From the NCBI RefSeq assembly GCF_004210375.1, contig NC_134834.1:152973290-153037289 (forward strand): a stretch of DNA of 64,000 nucleotides, given 5' to 3'. The stretch comes from Tachypleus tridentatus. Taxonomy: Eukaryota; Arthropoda; Merostomata; Xiphosura; Limulidae. The notes beneath the pieces are model-generated. The model was given only the letters and a program-made list of their open reading frames with translations, made no database searches and had not been told where the DNA came from. The translations under genes and the position numbers were made by a program. How positions within the stretch are numbered: position 1 is the first letter of the stretch; each line of letters opens with the position of its first letter. This document shows positions 22,691-33,525 of this stretch, piece after piece.

Positions 22691-23574
22691 AATAAATATC
22701 TCTCTGTGTTCCAAAATATGGAAAATAGCCTCTTATGTTTGAGTTTAAAACATTTAAATATCTTCTTAAGGTTTAATTTTGTGCAAGTTAGTCTTAACAT
22801 GGTTCGAAGAGTTTCCAATTGGCAAGCCAACTAACAATTAACATTTTATTTGAAACCAACCACAAAGAAACATAACGTTTATATAAAAATCTAAAGTTGT
22901 ATAAACACAGTTTACATTCATCTTCCAAAAGACCGTTCATAAACTAGTTGCAGCTGAAAAATAGCATATATGCACACCGCCCCTATCAAAGATAATACAG
23001 TTTTACCACCTACATTTTTCTCTCTCCAATCACTCAGTGAAAAGCGTGTATTTGAAACATAGTTTTTAATTTTGTATCTTTCTGTGATCAGAAGTTTAAA
23101 TTTGGACAAGTTGCTATATTTGCAGTTAATGATAGAAAATTCTGATCAATTTTGAACTTTACAACTAGTTTTGTTAAAATATGATACCTTCTATACTGCA
23201 AGATAAGTTTTGTGTTAAAATTTTTTAAACTGTTAATGAATTATTAAACGACTTAACATCAAATACTTAAAAAGTATATACCCATTTCATAATTCGTTTT
23301 GTAACGTTTTCATAAAAATAACACATATGTAAACTAACCTAAAATACTGAAAAGCCAGTAACATCGCCAAAACCAAATAAAAATTATAATCAGTTACTTA
23401 CGTGTTCTGTGTGTTAATTTATTATGTGCCTTTATCAGAAAACACACAAATACGAAGAAATATCCCATGGACGATTATAATATTACTATCCAATGTAAAG
23501 TAGCAGATGCTTTAGCTTAATGTGCCCGAAGATTTATTATTAAATCTATTAAAACGCATTTCGTACTTTGGAGT
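22691..23574. other. AT-rich non-coding DNA
   Basis: No recognised feature; the frame at 22918-23109 (-) has no motif. Confidence 0.45.
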
Positions 23575-23765
23575 TGTGAATGCGCTATAAGAATGACAAT
23601 AAATCTTCGTATGCGATCATACAAGAGTAGCCGAAGAGTCGGTGGTGGGTGATGTTCAATAGCTGTTTTTCCTCTTGTCTATCAGTTCAGACTTAGTGAC
23701 GACTATGCAAAGATAACCCTTATGCAGCTTTTGTGCGAAATTTCGAAGAGAAACTGTATGTACCG
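23575..23765 (+). mobile_element. SINE1 body fragment, decayed
   Basis: Reads TGCGCTATAAGAATGACAATA, then AGAGTAGCCGAAGAGTCGGTGG and GTGCGAAATTTCGAAG. These parallel the SINE1 segments GGGCGTTATAATGTGACGGTC, GAGTAGCCCAAGAGTTGGCGG and TTGCGCGAAATTC. The tRNA head is absent and the second half is heavily mutated. Confidence 0.6.
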
Positions 23766-24196
23766 AACGGATTACCGAAACACTACAAAAAACTATGAAA
23801 ACTTTTGTTTATAAAACAGATAATACTAGTTTTCTCATTGGTAGTAACTGATAAGGCTAAGAAACTTTTTGTATGTGTGAACGATATTAAAACATTTTGT
23901 TCATTAATAGTAATTAATATTCTCTAAACATAAAAAATCTTTTGTTTTCAGAACATAATAGTTACAAGGAGATATTGGAATTTTGTTGTTCTGGAATGAT
24001 ATATAGAGTTTATTATATTATTGTTTAAATTCTGTATAAATTACAGAAGCATGTTTATTGATTTAAATAAATGATTTCTATAAGATATTTCACACACTAA
24101 GTGATGGAAAATTTTCTTAAATATTACTGTTAGTTTTTGTTATATTTCAAAACTACAACAAAGTACAATTATTTACACTTTTGATATCATTAAAAC
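23766..24196. other. AT-rich non-coding DNA
   Basis: No recognised feature. Confidence 0.45.
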
Positions 24197-24207
24197 AATT
24201 AAGTTTT

Positions 24208-24336
24208 CCCCCCTCAGGGACTGCGGTAAGTCTACGAATTCGTAACGCTAAAATCAGGGGTTTAATTCCCCTCGGTGGACACAGCGGATAGTTCAATGTG
24301 GCTTTGCTATAAGAAAAGCACATACACACCCACACA
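24208..24336 (+). mobile_element. SINE2 copy with target-site duplication
   Basis: The head CCCCCCTCAGGGACTGCGG leads into GTAAGTC, with B box GGGGTTTAATTCCCC. The tail GGATAGTTCAATGTGGCTTTG continues into CTATAAGAAAAG and a CA-rich end. Flanks AATTAAGTTTT (24197-24207) and AATCAAGTTTT (24337-24347) match at 10 of 11 positions, indicating retroposition. Confidence 0.85.
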
Positions 24337-24374
24337 AATCAAGTTTTAAAAGTTAATATATTTCCTTTCTATTC

Positions 24375-24498
24375 ACGACCCCCGCTACTACAGAGGTAAG
24401 TCTAAGGATTTACAATGCTTAAATCAGGGGCTCGATTCCCATCGGTGGGCTCAGCAAATAGCCAGATGTAGCTTTGCTATAAGAAAAGACACACACAC
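24375..24498 (+). mobile_element. SINE2 copy with exact target-site duplication
   Basis: The head CCCCCGCTACTACAGAGGTAAG is followed by B box GGGGCTCGATTCCC. The tail hairpin AGCAAA (24453-24458) pairs with TTTGCT (24473-24478). The element ends in an ACACAC run. CCTTTCTATTC flanks it exactly at 24364-24374 and 24499-24509, so this is a comparatively young insertion. It lies 38 bp downstream of another SINE2. Confidence 0.9.
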
Positions 24499-24806
24499 CC
24501 TTTCTATTCTATACAGGCTTACCAATTTCTCAAGCTCAGAATTCTTGGGGCAGATATAGGCTGATAAATCAGAGTTTTTCTTATTACTTTATTTGTATCT
24601 TAAAGAATGAATGTTATTCAGTAGAACACTTTATTTTCTAATTACTCCTCACAATATAACAGATAAGAAGTGTTGTTTGTCTGGACATTAGTCTCACGAT
24701 CTAAATTAGTTATAGATCTCCTGCTATTTTCAACATTTAATTATTTTGTTCTCTGACAAAAATCTATCCGCTTTCGCTCATAGTCTCATCCACCAATATT
24801 CTAAAG

Positions 24807-25966
24807 TATACTCTTCAAAAAAAAGAAACGCAAAAGGCAAAATTTGAGACATATTGTTAACAAGTTTATTCCGGGTAGTTCTGCATGACATGTGTGAAAC
24901 TTTGCACATTTACTGCTGAACATCCAAAGTCTGCAAAGGCGAAGTCCACGCTCACTAGTTGAAGTTTAACGTCACTCAACGTCAATAACGAGTATGCCTC
25001 CCGTGAGCATCAATAACTGCTTGGCATCTCCTGCCCATGAAAGCGATGAGATGACGAATCACATCCTGTGGAATGGCTGTCCACTCACTCTGCAAAGCTG
25101 CTGCAAGCTGAGGTAGAGTCTGCGGTTGAGGTTGTTGCCGTCGCAGAAGTCGGTCCCACTCGTCCCAAAGATGTTCGATGGGGTTTAAATCTGGTGATAT
25201 GGAGGGCCAGGGAAGAACGTTGATGTTGTGGTGTCTCAAGAAGACAGTGGTGAGTCGGGCTGTGTGAGGACGGGCGTTGTCATGTTAAAAAACGTCGTTG
25301 ACGTTCACCATGATGGGTTGCACATGGGGCCTAAGAATCTCAGTGATTGCGTATGGTCTGATCGGAAACCCTACGCAGCCCTGGTATGGTTGAGGCAGTA
25401 GACGTCGCAGTGGTGGTTCTATCCCTAAGGTGACGTAACCGGATGTAGCGATCTTGTGCGGACGTGGTCACACGAGGTCTGCCAGATCGTGGACGGTCAC
25501 AAGTTGATCCATGTTGTTGGTGACGATTCCATAGCCTTGTGATGGTGCTTGGGTGGACATTCACAGCTCTGGCAACATCTGATCGAGATTCGTCTGCTTC
25601 CAAGCGACCAATGGCGTTGTGGCGTTGTGCTTCAGTCAGTCTTGGCGTAACTGTATTGCGTGTCGGTGGCTTAACAATGAGCTATGGAAACCGAGAACCC
25701 GTCACTTTTATAGGGATTTTGCACATGTTGCACTTGCAGAACATGCAGATCTCTCAAACAAATTTATTGGACACGAATGCGTTTTGGCGAAAAATCCGAT
25801 GTTTTCCTCCGTTTTCAAAGTGCACAACTTTTATTGTCATTTTGTTCTGACAATCAGTGCCTTAACACGTGTAACATCATATGCTCTGAGCTTGTAACGT
25901 TATTACATATATTTCTCTTTAAAATAACAAAAATATCACTTTTGCGTTTCTTTTTTTGAAGAGTAT
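24807..25966 (-). mobile_element. Tc1-like transposon with near-perfect TIRs, internally deleted
   Basis: The left end TATACTCTTCAAAAAAAAG then AAACGCAAAAG and the right end in reverse are the same apart from one A in the homopolymer. They sit on TA dinucleotides, the Tc1/mariner target. Length is about 1.16 kb, against about 1.5-1.7 kb for a full element. The minus-strand transposase is missing its middle. Well-preserved TIRs around a defective gene suggest a non-autonomous copy that could have been mobilised in trans. Confidence 0.85.
24982..25680 (-). pseudogene. Tc1 transposase with central deletion
   Basis: The N-terminal part reads TVTPRLTEAQR then LEADESRSDVARAVNVHPST, a paired HTH with GRPRVTT as the hinge. 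Immediately after TIRN the sequence jumps to ILRPHVQP, so about 90 residues, including the first catalytic Asp segment (usually W.SDES), are absent. The remaining part has HDNARPHTARL (Asp codon at 25281-25279) preceded by a stop in place of the usual Gln, and SPDLNPIEHLWDEWDRLLRR (Glu codon at 25176-25174), with 34 residues between them. No clear start ATG remains; the frame opens upstream of the HTH. It cannot be catalytic. Confidence 0.85.
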
Positions 25967-26046
25967 ACTTTTACTGATGCCTTATTTTGCCTCATTAGAA
26001 TTAATTTCTAGAAGGTTTGCTAAAAATGAAACACACCTTTCCCCTT

Positions 26047-26165
26047 CCCCAGTGGTTCGGCGGTGATTGTAAAGGACTGTAACGCTAAAAACTGGGTTTC
26101 GATACTCGTGGTGAGCAGAGAACAAATAGCTTAATACTTAGCTTTTTGTTTAGTTATAAACAAAA
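26047..26165 (+). mobile_element. SINE3 copy
   Basis: Starts CCCCAGTGGTTCGGCGGTG, has B-box-like GGGTTTCGATACTCG and continues GGTGAGCAGAG.ACAAATAGC to a decayed tail. It is the first of a cluster of eight SINEs in under 4 kb. Confidence 0.65.
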
Positions 26166-26214
26166 AACGAAATGCAGCACTAATACTCTCATTTGCAGTA
26201 TTATTTTATTGAAA

Positions 26215-26453
26215 TACGGTGATTTGGTAATCTGAGGGTCACAGGTTCAAATCCCCGTCACACCAAAAATACTTACACTTTCAGCCGTGGGGGCGTTAAA
26301 ATGTTACGGTCAATCTTACTATTCGATGGTAGAAGGGTAGCTCAAGAATTGGTGGTGGGTGGTGACGACTAGCTGCCTTCCCTCTAATTTTACACTGTTA
26401 AATTTGGGACTGCTAGCGCAGATAGATTTGCGCGAAATTCTAAACAAACAAAC
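26215..26453 (+). mobile_element. SINE1 copy, 5' truncated
   Basis: The B box AGGTTCAAATCCCC is preserved, followed by the SINE1 body (TTTCAGCCGTGGGGGCG, TAGCTGCCTTCCCTCTA) and the tail TTTGCGCGAAATTC, ending in CAAACAAAC. The A box region is degraded and the tail loop has lost about 15 bases. Confidence 0.8.
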
Positions 26454-26499
26454 ATCTTATTGGTAAAAAAAAAAAACAACTTAAAGTTTGTCACAGTGA

Positions 26500-26600
26500 T
26501 CTATAGTTAATCACAAAACTGAATAATGAGTTATCCGTTCTGCCCACCGCTGATATCAAAACCTGGTTTTACCATTGAGCCACAGTGCGGTGGTCGTATA
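26500..26600 (-). mobile_element. SINE3 fragment
   Basis: Minus-strand reading gives an A-box-like CACTGTGGCTCAATGGTAAAA and B-box region CAGGTTTTGATATC, followed by GGTGGGCAGAAC. The tail is decayed. Confidence 0.6.
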
Positions 26601-26718
26601 GTAACAGAAGGAGTTTCGTAACCTATAATGAAGAACTGAATGCAAACCTAAGCTGCTGAACTGCGTAATAGATTAATGGTAACACCCACAGTACAATTAT
26701 CTCATTCAACTGTACATG

Positions 26719-26982
26719 GCCCGGAATGGCCAGGTGGGTTAAGGCGTTCGACTCATAATCCGAGAGTCGCGGATTCGAATCTCCGTCGCACCAAACACGC
26801 TCGCCCTTTCAGCTGTGTGGGTAATCCCACTATTCGTTGGTAAAAAACGTAGTCCAAGAGTTGATGGTGGGTGGTGATGACTAGCTGCCTTCTTTCTAGT
26901 CTTACACTGCTAAATTAAGGACGGCTAGCGCAGATAGCCCTCGTGTAGCTTTGCGCGAAATTTAAAAAACAAAACAAACTAA
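26719..26982 (+). mobile_element. SINE1, complete copy with exact target-site duplication
   Basis: The best SINE1 in the window. It starts with GCCCGGAATGGCCAGG; the A box TGGCCAGGTGG is at 26727-26737 and the B box GGATTCGAATC at 26771-26781. The SINE-specific body follows, ending with the tail hairpin GCGCA (26928-26932) / TGCGC (26952-26956) and an A-rich CAAACAAAC-like end. CAACTGTACATG occurs exactly at 26707-26718 and 26983-26994. A short deletion is present around 26820. Confidence 0.92.
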
Positions 26983-26994
26983 CAACTGTACATG

Positions 26995-27730
26995 TTTGAA
27001 CCTTTGTCGACTCACAAGTCGATGGTTTGAGTTGTACTGTTTGTATTCAACTTCATGTATTACGTCTACTTGACGGAGCATGTTCTGAACGACAGGAAGT
27101 AGTCGTCGGTGAATTACTAGATTAAAAAATATGTAACAAACAAAGTTAACTTTTCATACCTTATCTCGTCATTCCACTATATGGCTACATGCTAACGAAA
27201 CCAGACGGAGTCAATGAACAAGGAAAGCAATGGTTTAGCTATGTATTGTGTGCAACTATTCGCCAGTGATCAATTTTTGGAATATTGACATGAAAACCTG
27301 TGCTACTACACTACCTCACATCCTGCGGCCTTGGCTGGAAGCCACTCACGTGTGGTTCCTGTCTCGTCTAGTCTAGTGCAGATAACATAAACAATAACCA
27401 CTGAATCTGTATAAATGTAACCAGTAAGAATTCGGACGATAAACTGACTAAACAAAGTATTCCATTGCACAATTACTTAGATCTAATTAATTCGTAACTT
27501 AATTAATAATAAATTATGTTCTAATTATTTGCAATAACATTCATAACCAACAGTTCATTGGTTAAAAATTTATATATTTCATTTTAATAATAACTTTGCT
27601 AATATGCCAATAAATGATAAGTATATTCGAAAATATTTACGCAAGAGTAAACTTTTTATTTTATTTATATTACTATGTTTTTCAATTTTCTTAAATTTTT
27701 TGTGACGCTTCTCATACGATTTACTTGTTT
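26995..27730. other. Non-coding, no recognised feature
   Basis: Mostly AT-rich after about 27400. No coding or repeat signal recognised. Confidence 0.45.
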
Positions 27731-27990
27731 TGGCCGGAACTGCTACTGCGTCATCTGAGAATCGTGGGTTCGAATCCCTGTCACACCAAACATGCTCATT
27801 CTTTCAGCCGCGGGGGCGCTATAATGTTACGGTCATTTTCACTGTTTGTTGGTAAAAGAGTAGTCCAAGACTTGGCGATGGGTGGTGATGACTAGCTGCC
27901 TTCCCTCTAGTCTTACACTGTTAAATTAGGGACGGCTAGCGCAGATAGCCCTCGAGTAGCTTTGCGCGAAATTCAAAACAAACAAACCAT
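27731..27990 (+). mobile_element. SINE1 copy
   Basis: Starts TGGCCGGAACTGCTACTGCG (the A-box region is mutated), with B box GGGTTCGAATCCC. The body is well conserved and the tail reads GCGCAGATAGCCC...TTTGCGCGAAATTC then CAAACAAAC. No clear target-site duplication was found. Confidence 0.88.
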
Positions 27991-29407
27991 ACCCAAAAAA
28001 CAAAAATTATATTATTTACAATATAAATAAAAAGCCTTCAAAAGTATACCTTAACGGTACACATCTCGAGGTATACACGTAAGTCAAATTCCTGGGTCTA
28101 TCTATCACTCAAAACTAATTTGAATCAAACACAAAATGAAATCACAAGTAAAATACGGTAAAGAGATAATTATGCACAACGTTCCATTGATAATAGCAGG
28201 GGGTGTATCAATTGAAAACTTATATGAAACTTCAGTGGCAAAGTGTATCTTTCCTGATAGGTTAAATGTTACTAAAATACAAATAAATATACTGCAGAAT
28301 ATGGAAAAAACTCAATAATCGCTAAAGCGTACGGAGTTCCCCAAACGACAAATCCGAAATTTCTGTCTGTTAGACAGACCTCTTAATAGATCAATTGATT
28401 TATTTCAAGAAAAAATTAAATTAAAAATATTTCACTAACCACACTGAAAAACTTTATTATACGTCACGGACATACGACTCAAGTACTTCTCACAAAATCT
28501 AGTAAACTTGTTATACCTAGAGTCACCTACTACTTGGCAAACCAGTAATTAGATATAGGCCTAGTTTTATTTTAAAGAGGTATTTATGTTCAAATGAAAT
28601 TAGTACTGATATTTTATAGTTTATTGTGGAACAATTTGAGAGAACAAGACTGGATCTTCACAATGAACAATAAAAAAACGAAATATTTGCTAGTAGAAAT
28701 AAGAAAAATCAACGTTTTCAATCAATATATATGGCCTGAAAAGCGCCATTTGCGTACGCAACAGATATAGCGCGAATGCGGTAACTGCTAGTCGTAATAA
28801 AATATTTTTCTAGTTACCGGTTTAGTGGAGAAATGTGCAGGTTTCACCGCACAGAACCAAGCAACTTATTAAACAGCAGCTAAGAAGGGTAGTATGGGTT
28901 CAATGTACCCCTGAAATGAAATAAAAAACAGCTACGAATCATCTAAGGTTTCAGACGTTTCGAGCGCCCTGATTTTACGAAAATGCACCTAACACTATAA
29001 TTGAATTCACCTTACTTTTGCAGTGAAAATTATGACATTACAGACTAAAAAAACATACTAATTTTTAACTTATGAAATTATGATGTATTGAAAAATCATT
29101 CAATAATATTATTTTTTGATAATATGTCTATTAAAGATGTCCAGCACTTAATGCGAAATGGTGCTCCAACTTAAGTAGTGGGACGATTTGTACGCCAATT
29201 TAAAAAAAGATAATAAATAACATATATTTCACTTACCCAAGAGATAAATCCACCATCACGCATCACAGCATAAAATTTGATGAGCTTCTAAACACAAACT
29301 GATTGCTCGTCATATGAAATAATCACCGAATTTTTCTTTTCAAAATTATATATAAATAAATGTTTATGAACATGTTTTCTAAAACTTAATTTTAATCTAC
29401 TAACAAT
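27991..29407. other. AT-rich non-coding DNA
   Basis: No recognised feature. The 60-codon frame at 28136-28318 has no motif. Confidence 0.45.
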
Positions 29408-29417
29408 ATATGTACGG

Positions 29418-29690
29418 TTTTTTTTGGGTTTTTTTTTGGAATTTCGCGCAAAGCTACTCGAGGGCTATCTGTGCAAGCCGTCCCTAATTTAGCAGTGTAA
29501 GACTAGAGGGAAGGCAGCTAGTCATCACCACCCACCGCCAACTCTTGGGCTACTCTTTTACCAACGAATAGTGGGATTGACCGTCACATTATAACGCCCT
29601 CACGGCTGGGAGGGCGAGCATGTTTGGCGCGACTCGGGCGCGAACCCGCGACCCTCAGATTACGAAGCGCACGCCTTAACACGCTAGGCC
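29418..29690 (-). mobile_element. SINE1 copy with exact 10-bp target-site duplication
   Basis: Minus-strand SINE1; the poly-T at 29418-29438 is the reverse of the A-rich tail. It runs through the body to the B box (GGGTTCGCGCCCG, two changes) and the tRNA head ending at about 29690. ATATGTACGG flanks it exactly at 29408-29417 and 29691-29700. Confidence 0.92.
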
Positions 29691-29723
29691 ATATGTACGG
29701 AGAATAACTGTCATATTTCCAGG

Positions 29724-29845
29724 GCCCCCCATAGGGCAGTGGTAAGTCTTTGGACTTACAACGCTAAAATCAGCGATTCGATTCCCCTCGGTGGACACAT
29801 CAGATAGCCTAATGCGGCTTTGCTATAATAAAACTCACATACCTA
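29724..29845 (+). mobile_element. SINE2 copy
   Basis: CCCCCCATAGGGCAGTGGTAAG head, B box GCGATTCGATTCCCC and tail CAGATAGCCTAATGCGGCTTTG then CTATAATAAAAC. It lies just downstream of a SINE1 in the opposite orientation. Confidence 0.85.
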
Positions 29846-30719
29846 TTTCTAGTATTTAACGAAAACAACATTTTTTATGTATGTTTGGTTATCTTCTTTA
29901 AGTATTGCGTGATAAGCATTTTGACTTCCGTATATTTTGTAAGTTTTGTTAAAATTTACTTCTCGAAAATACTTACAGATTGAAGCATGCGAAAAAACTG
30001 ATTATCAAATATATATTTCTATGTTGTAACTGGATTATTAACTGTAATGGTAAAGGAAGTGTAATTTATAAACTTCGAGGTCTTATCTTTGAACTGGCTT
30101 CCGGTTTCGGCTACTAAAGTGAAGAAGTTTTTAATTTGGGCAGTTTCTAAACTGAAATGTGATGCGAGTCTGATCTGATCCAATCTTTAAAGATATTCAG
30201 GTTTAATAACCCAAGGATTGTTAAAATGTAAAATCATATCTGTTCTCTTTGCCCCTTCTGTGGTTTGTTAATAATTTAGCGGTGATAAAATATGTTGTTT
30301 TCTTGAAGTTTTGATGGCGTTTAGATGGTTTTCCGTGGTCAAGCAAGACAAGAGAATATGAAGAAAACAGGAAAACCGCATTTGCTTTCTAGATATAAGT
30401 GGTTGAAACGGAAGTTAAGCCTCAGCCCTAACATATACGTTCAACATATTTCTAACACTTGCACCCAACAGTTAACGACCGCCCCAGAAGGCCGTCGCAT
30501 CCTGTCCAAAATCGACACAAGACCAGAACCACAGTTTATTGCTTGTATAAATATTGCACAGAACAGATAGCAAGAACAATTAGCATGTAAAACTCATATA
30601 ACTGTAGACATTGTTCAACAGAATACGTATGATTGACAAATTTTAACAGTTTAAATATATTATAAACAACGGTTTTACACTTTTATGCAACATACACATA
30701 CAATAACGAAAAAGGTAAA
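29846..30719. other. Non-coding, no recognised feature
   Basis: The 81-codon frame at 30325-30570 (+) shows no family motif. Confidence 0.4.
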
Positions 30720-32450
30720 CAGTCCATCGCTCGTTTTAGTCGGTAACCTGAAAAGACAAGGACAAGATAAAAAGCATAAGGTGGTTGTAGAAGTGAGTGT
30801 TGTCTGCTTACTGAAGTGATGGAATGAAGGAAGAAATACATTTGTTCCAAGAAGCTGATATTTTTGCTATTTTAGTGAATTTGGTAGAAAATTTCTCTTT
30901 TTGGTTTTGTCGTAATACTTATTAGCAAGAATTGTAAAGCGTGTTTGAATTGTCGCTGATTTGCTTATCTCAAGAAAGTACGATTGTTGTGAGATACAGC
31001 TTTAAATTAGGTTGATTGTAACTTTCTATACAAGCATTCCGGTATGTTACATGTGACAGGGCAACCGTATTCGAGAAATGGTCTTATGAAAAGGTTATTA
31101 TACATTGCTATTGTAGTGTTGGCGTTGCAGCCTTTGGCGAAACCGTTGATTTTTTCCAAGATAGTTAACCCGCTGTTGTGCTTTGATTATTATTTCTGCG
31201 AAATCTGTGTTCCAATTTAGCTTTAAGCTAAAGGTTAATCCAAGAAATTTTATTTCGTTCGTGAATTTAATATGAGTGTTGTAAAACTAGAACTTAACAT
31301 TTTTATCATTTTGCTTTTGCTTACGGTAAAAGATAATGGTGTGTATTTTCAACGAGTTTAGCAGGACACACCAGGTGCTGCGCCAAGTGATTACGTCGTC
31401 GAAAATAGCTTAAATTTTATTAATCAGTGATGTCGAGAAACCCACTTGTTGAGAAATATATATGCAAAAACGGTGTTCGCTCTTCTATGTAAAATATTTT
31501 CTCAACCCAAACGAGCCGTTTTTGCATATATATTAAATTTTATTAGCTCCAGAAGTGAGTCACGTGAAGTGCGTAATATGTCGACATCATGTGTGTGATG
31601 CGATATTTTCGTTTCCTTGATCTTCGAGAAATTTATTTCATTGACAAACAAAATGTACAGTAAATTGTTTAAAACTAAACCCTGTGGAACGTCAGCTTCA
31701 AGTGGGAATGAGGGTAAAATGTTGTTTATCTTGACTTTGTCGGTTCTATAAATTAGGAAGCTTGAAATATGTCTAATAAATAGAGTAGATATATTGTAAT
31801 TACATAATACGTACCTGATGTCTTTATGACAGACAACAGCAAAAGCTTTTTTGACATCTAGAAATACTTCGTTTGCTTCTTGATTACAGTTAAAATCTTT
31901 GAGAATGGATTCTGTTGTTATTTTCGTGGCGCGTTTTGTATGTCAGAAAGAAGCTTGTTGGATTCTAGGCGAAAAACTAGTTTTATGGTAATTGTTTTTT
32001 CATTAATTTACCTATGCAATTTAATAAGTTTATTAGTTTATATTTTACCTAGTTTACTATGATCGTCACTTTTCTTAAGGATAATACTAATGATAGCGAT
32101 TTTTTATACTGATTTTAAAAATATATTGAACAAGGCCATAAGCTGTGTAATGAGTGAGTATGATGTACTTTTTAAGTTATTTCTGATGCTTCCCTCGCAC
32201 GAGATAGAGTTTTTAAATTCTTAAATGTGAATTTTGAGTTGGTTTTATTGAAGGGTTTTTGTGACACTGTAATCGGCAGGTGAGTTGTCTGGCTTGTGTT
32301 TTACTGGGAAAGTGAGAGTGAACGTTTTTAATTTCCTGCACATAATTCTTTACTTTAATGCAGTGACACTGATTAGAAGAGTTCGTGTTTGGAATGGTGA
32401 AGACTATTGAAATAATCCTCTGAATAGCTTTGCTTTGTCTTCATCGGTAA
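30720..32450 (-). pseudogene. Jockey/CR1-group LINE reverse transcriptase, broken
   Basis: Minus-strand reading, N- to C-terminal: PYSLITQL-type finger segment (SYSLITQLMALFNIFLK, about 32180-32110), then AIISIILKKSDDHS (family 'AIIIPI.KPGKD.S'). Next is FLDVKKAFAVVCH (about 31864-31826), the first catalytic-Asp segment, and DVPQGLVLNN in place of GVPQGSVLSP (about 31700). HTHDVDIL replaces the YADD box (about 31600-31575). Then KFLGLTFSLKLNW and AQQRVNYLGK of the thumb, and ANKYYDKTKKRN near 30920. Stops and frameshifts are frequent and the active-site Asp pair is altered. A foldback element interrupts it at 31423-31532. The endonuclease is not recognisable. Confidence 0.7.
31423..31532. mobile_element. 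Small foldback insertion with 13-bp target-site duplication
   Basis: A 110-bp insert in the LINE is flanked by exact TTAAATTTTATTA at 31410-31422 and 31533-31545. Inside it AATATATATGCAAAAACGG (31455-31473) faces its perfect inverse CCGTTTTTGCATATATATT (31516-31534, sharing two bases with the right duplication). A 42-nt loop separates the arms, and a 32-nt unpaired stretch precedes the left arm. The long duplication suggests a retroposed insertion rather than a TA-targeting MITE. It may be a twin-primed, partly inverted retroelement end. Confidence 0.75.
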
Positions 32451-32458
32451 TTACTGAT

Positions 32459-32634
32459 GTGTTATTATATTTTATGATGTGATTTGTTTGATAAAGATTG
32501 TGCTGCATGTAAAATATTTGGTGATGTTGCGTCAGTGTGTCTCCCTGTGTTATTATACTTTATGATGTTACTTGTTTGATAAAGTTTGTGTTGCATGTAA
32601 AACATTTGCTGATATTGCGTCAGTGGTTCTCCCT
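32459..32634. repeat. 88-bp tandem duplication
   Basis: Units at 32459-32546 and 32547-32634 both begin GTGTTATTATA and end CTCCCT; the middle (TTTGTTTGATAAAG, TGCATGTAAAA) is nearly the same. It lies just upstream (in minus-strand sense) of the LINE RT remnant. Confidence 0.85.
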
Positions 32635-32809
32635 GATAACCATGAAAACGTAATGGGAAATTTCAGCCAATGATTTTTTTTTTTTCAGCCTGCAAAATCA
32701 AGTTTAGAGCGTGCATATACTCGATTCGATGTTATTACTCACTACGAGCTATATGAATCTACCTTCAAATTTAACTGCATACCAAAAGTAGCGTATCATC
32801 CGTTTTATG

Positions 32810-33048
32810 TGTGTATATATACGTATATATATATGGCTGAAAGTATTTTAAAAGGAAATATTTACTTGCTACTTCAGAAAGTGTTTTCGTTTCGTACAAG
32901 TTTTATATTGATAGGTACCACAACGGCCGAGATATTTGTGTGACAGACAGACAGACAGACGGCTTTTCGTCTTTGTATAAAAGAAATGTCCACAAATAAT
33001 ACTATGAAAACGTTTTGAAGTTCGAATTTGTGTGTGTGTGTGTGTTTT
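32810..33048. repeat. Cluster of microsatellites
   Basis: Three simple repeats: an alternating TA/TGTA tract at about 32810-32834, (GACA)n at about 32940-32961 and (GT)n at about 33029-33046. The open frame spanning them on the minus strand (33113-32874) encodes low-complexity HTHTH sequence and is not a gene. Confidence 0.8.
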
Positions 33049-33304
33049 AATGATGTCATAATGAATGGTTGTGTAACTTTTGATGATCCTATTATAAAGA
33101 TATAGGTGTTCACTTATTTATAGTGTTCACTATACAACGGTTTGTTAATGTGTTTAAGGTAGAATAAATTAAATGTTTCGACAGAACATTGTATGTATTC
33201 TTCAGTATGTTACATCAAAATAAAGATAAACTTCTGCTTAAATATATGTCAACTACAAAACAAAATTATAATGATTAAGTTTAACAGTATAAAGATTTCA
33301 TATA

Positions 33305-33525
33305 CAGTCATGTGAAAAAATTAGGACACCCTATGAAAGCCTTGTATTTTTGTAACAATTTTGGATACATGGATATTTATTCTCAATTGTAACAATACTG
33401 AGAGATTAAAGTAATATACCTAAACAATTAAAACTGAAGAAAAGACTTTTCAATATCTTCTGTAAAATGTAATTTTACAAAAATGCATATTGTAACTGAG
33501 GAAAGAGTTAGGGCACTCCCACATT
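33305..33525 (+). repeat. Left terminal inverted repeat of the composite Tc1
   Basis: Pairs with 41615-41836. Shared blocks in order from the end: AGTCATG, TTAGGACACCCTATGAAAGCC, TTTTTGTAACA, AGAGATTA, GAAAAGACTTTTCAA, TTACA, AAATGCATATTGTAACTGAG. A long TIR with repeated blocks is typical of IR/DR-type Tc1 elements. Confidence 0.85.

Noticed and set aside
26719..26800. Possible genuine tRNA gene
   Set aside because: A and B boxes are present but the cloverleaf is not maintained, and it continues into the SINE body found in many copies.
32874..33113. 79-codon frame on the minus strand
   Set aside because: It translates through (GACA)n and (GT)n microsatellites and is low complexity.
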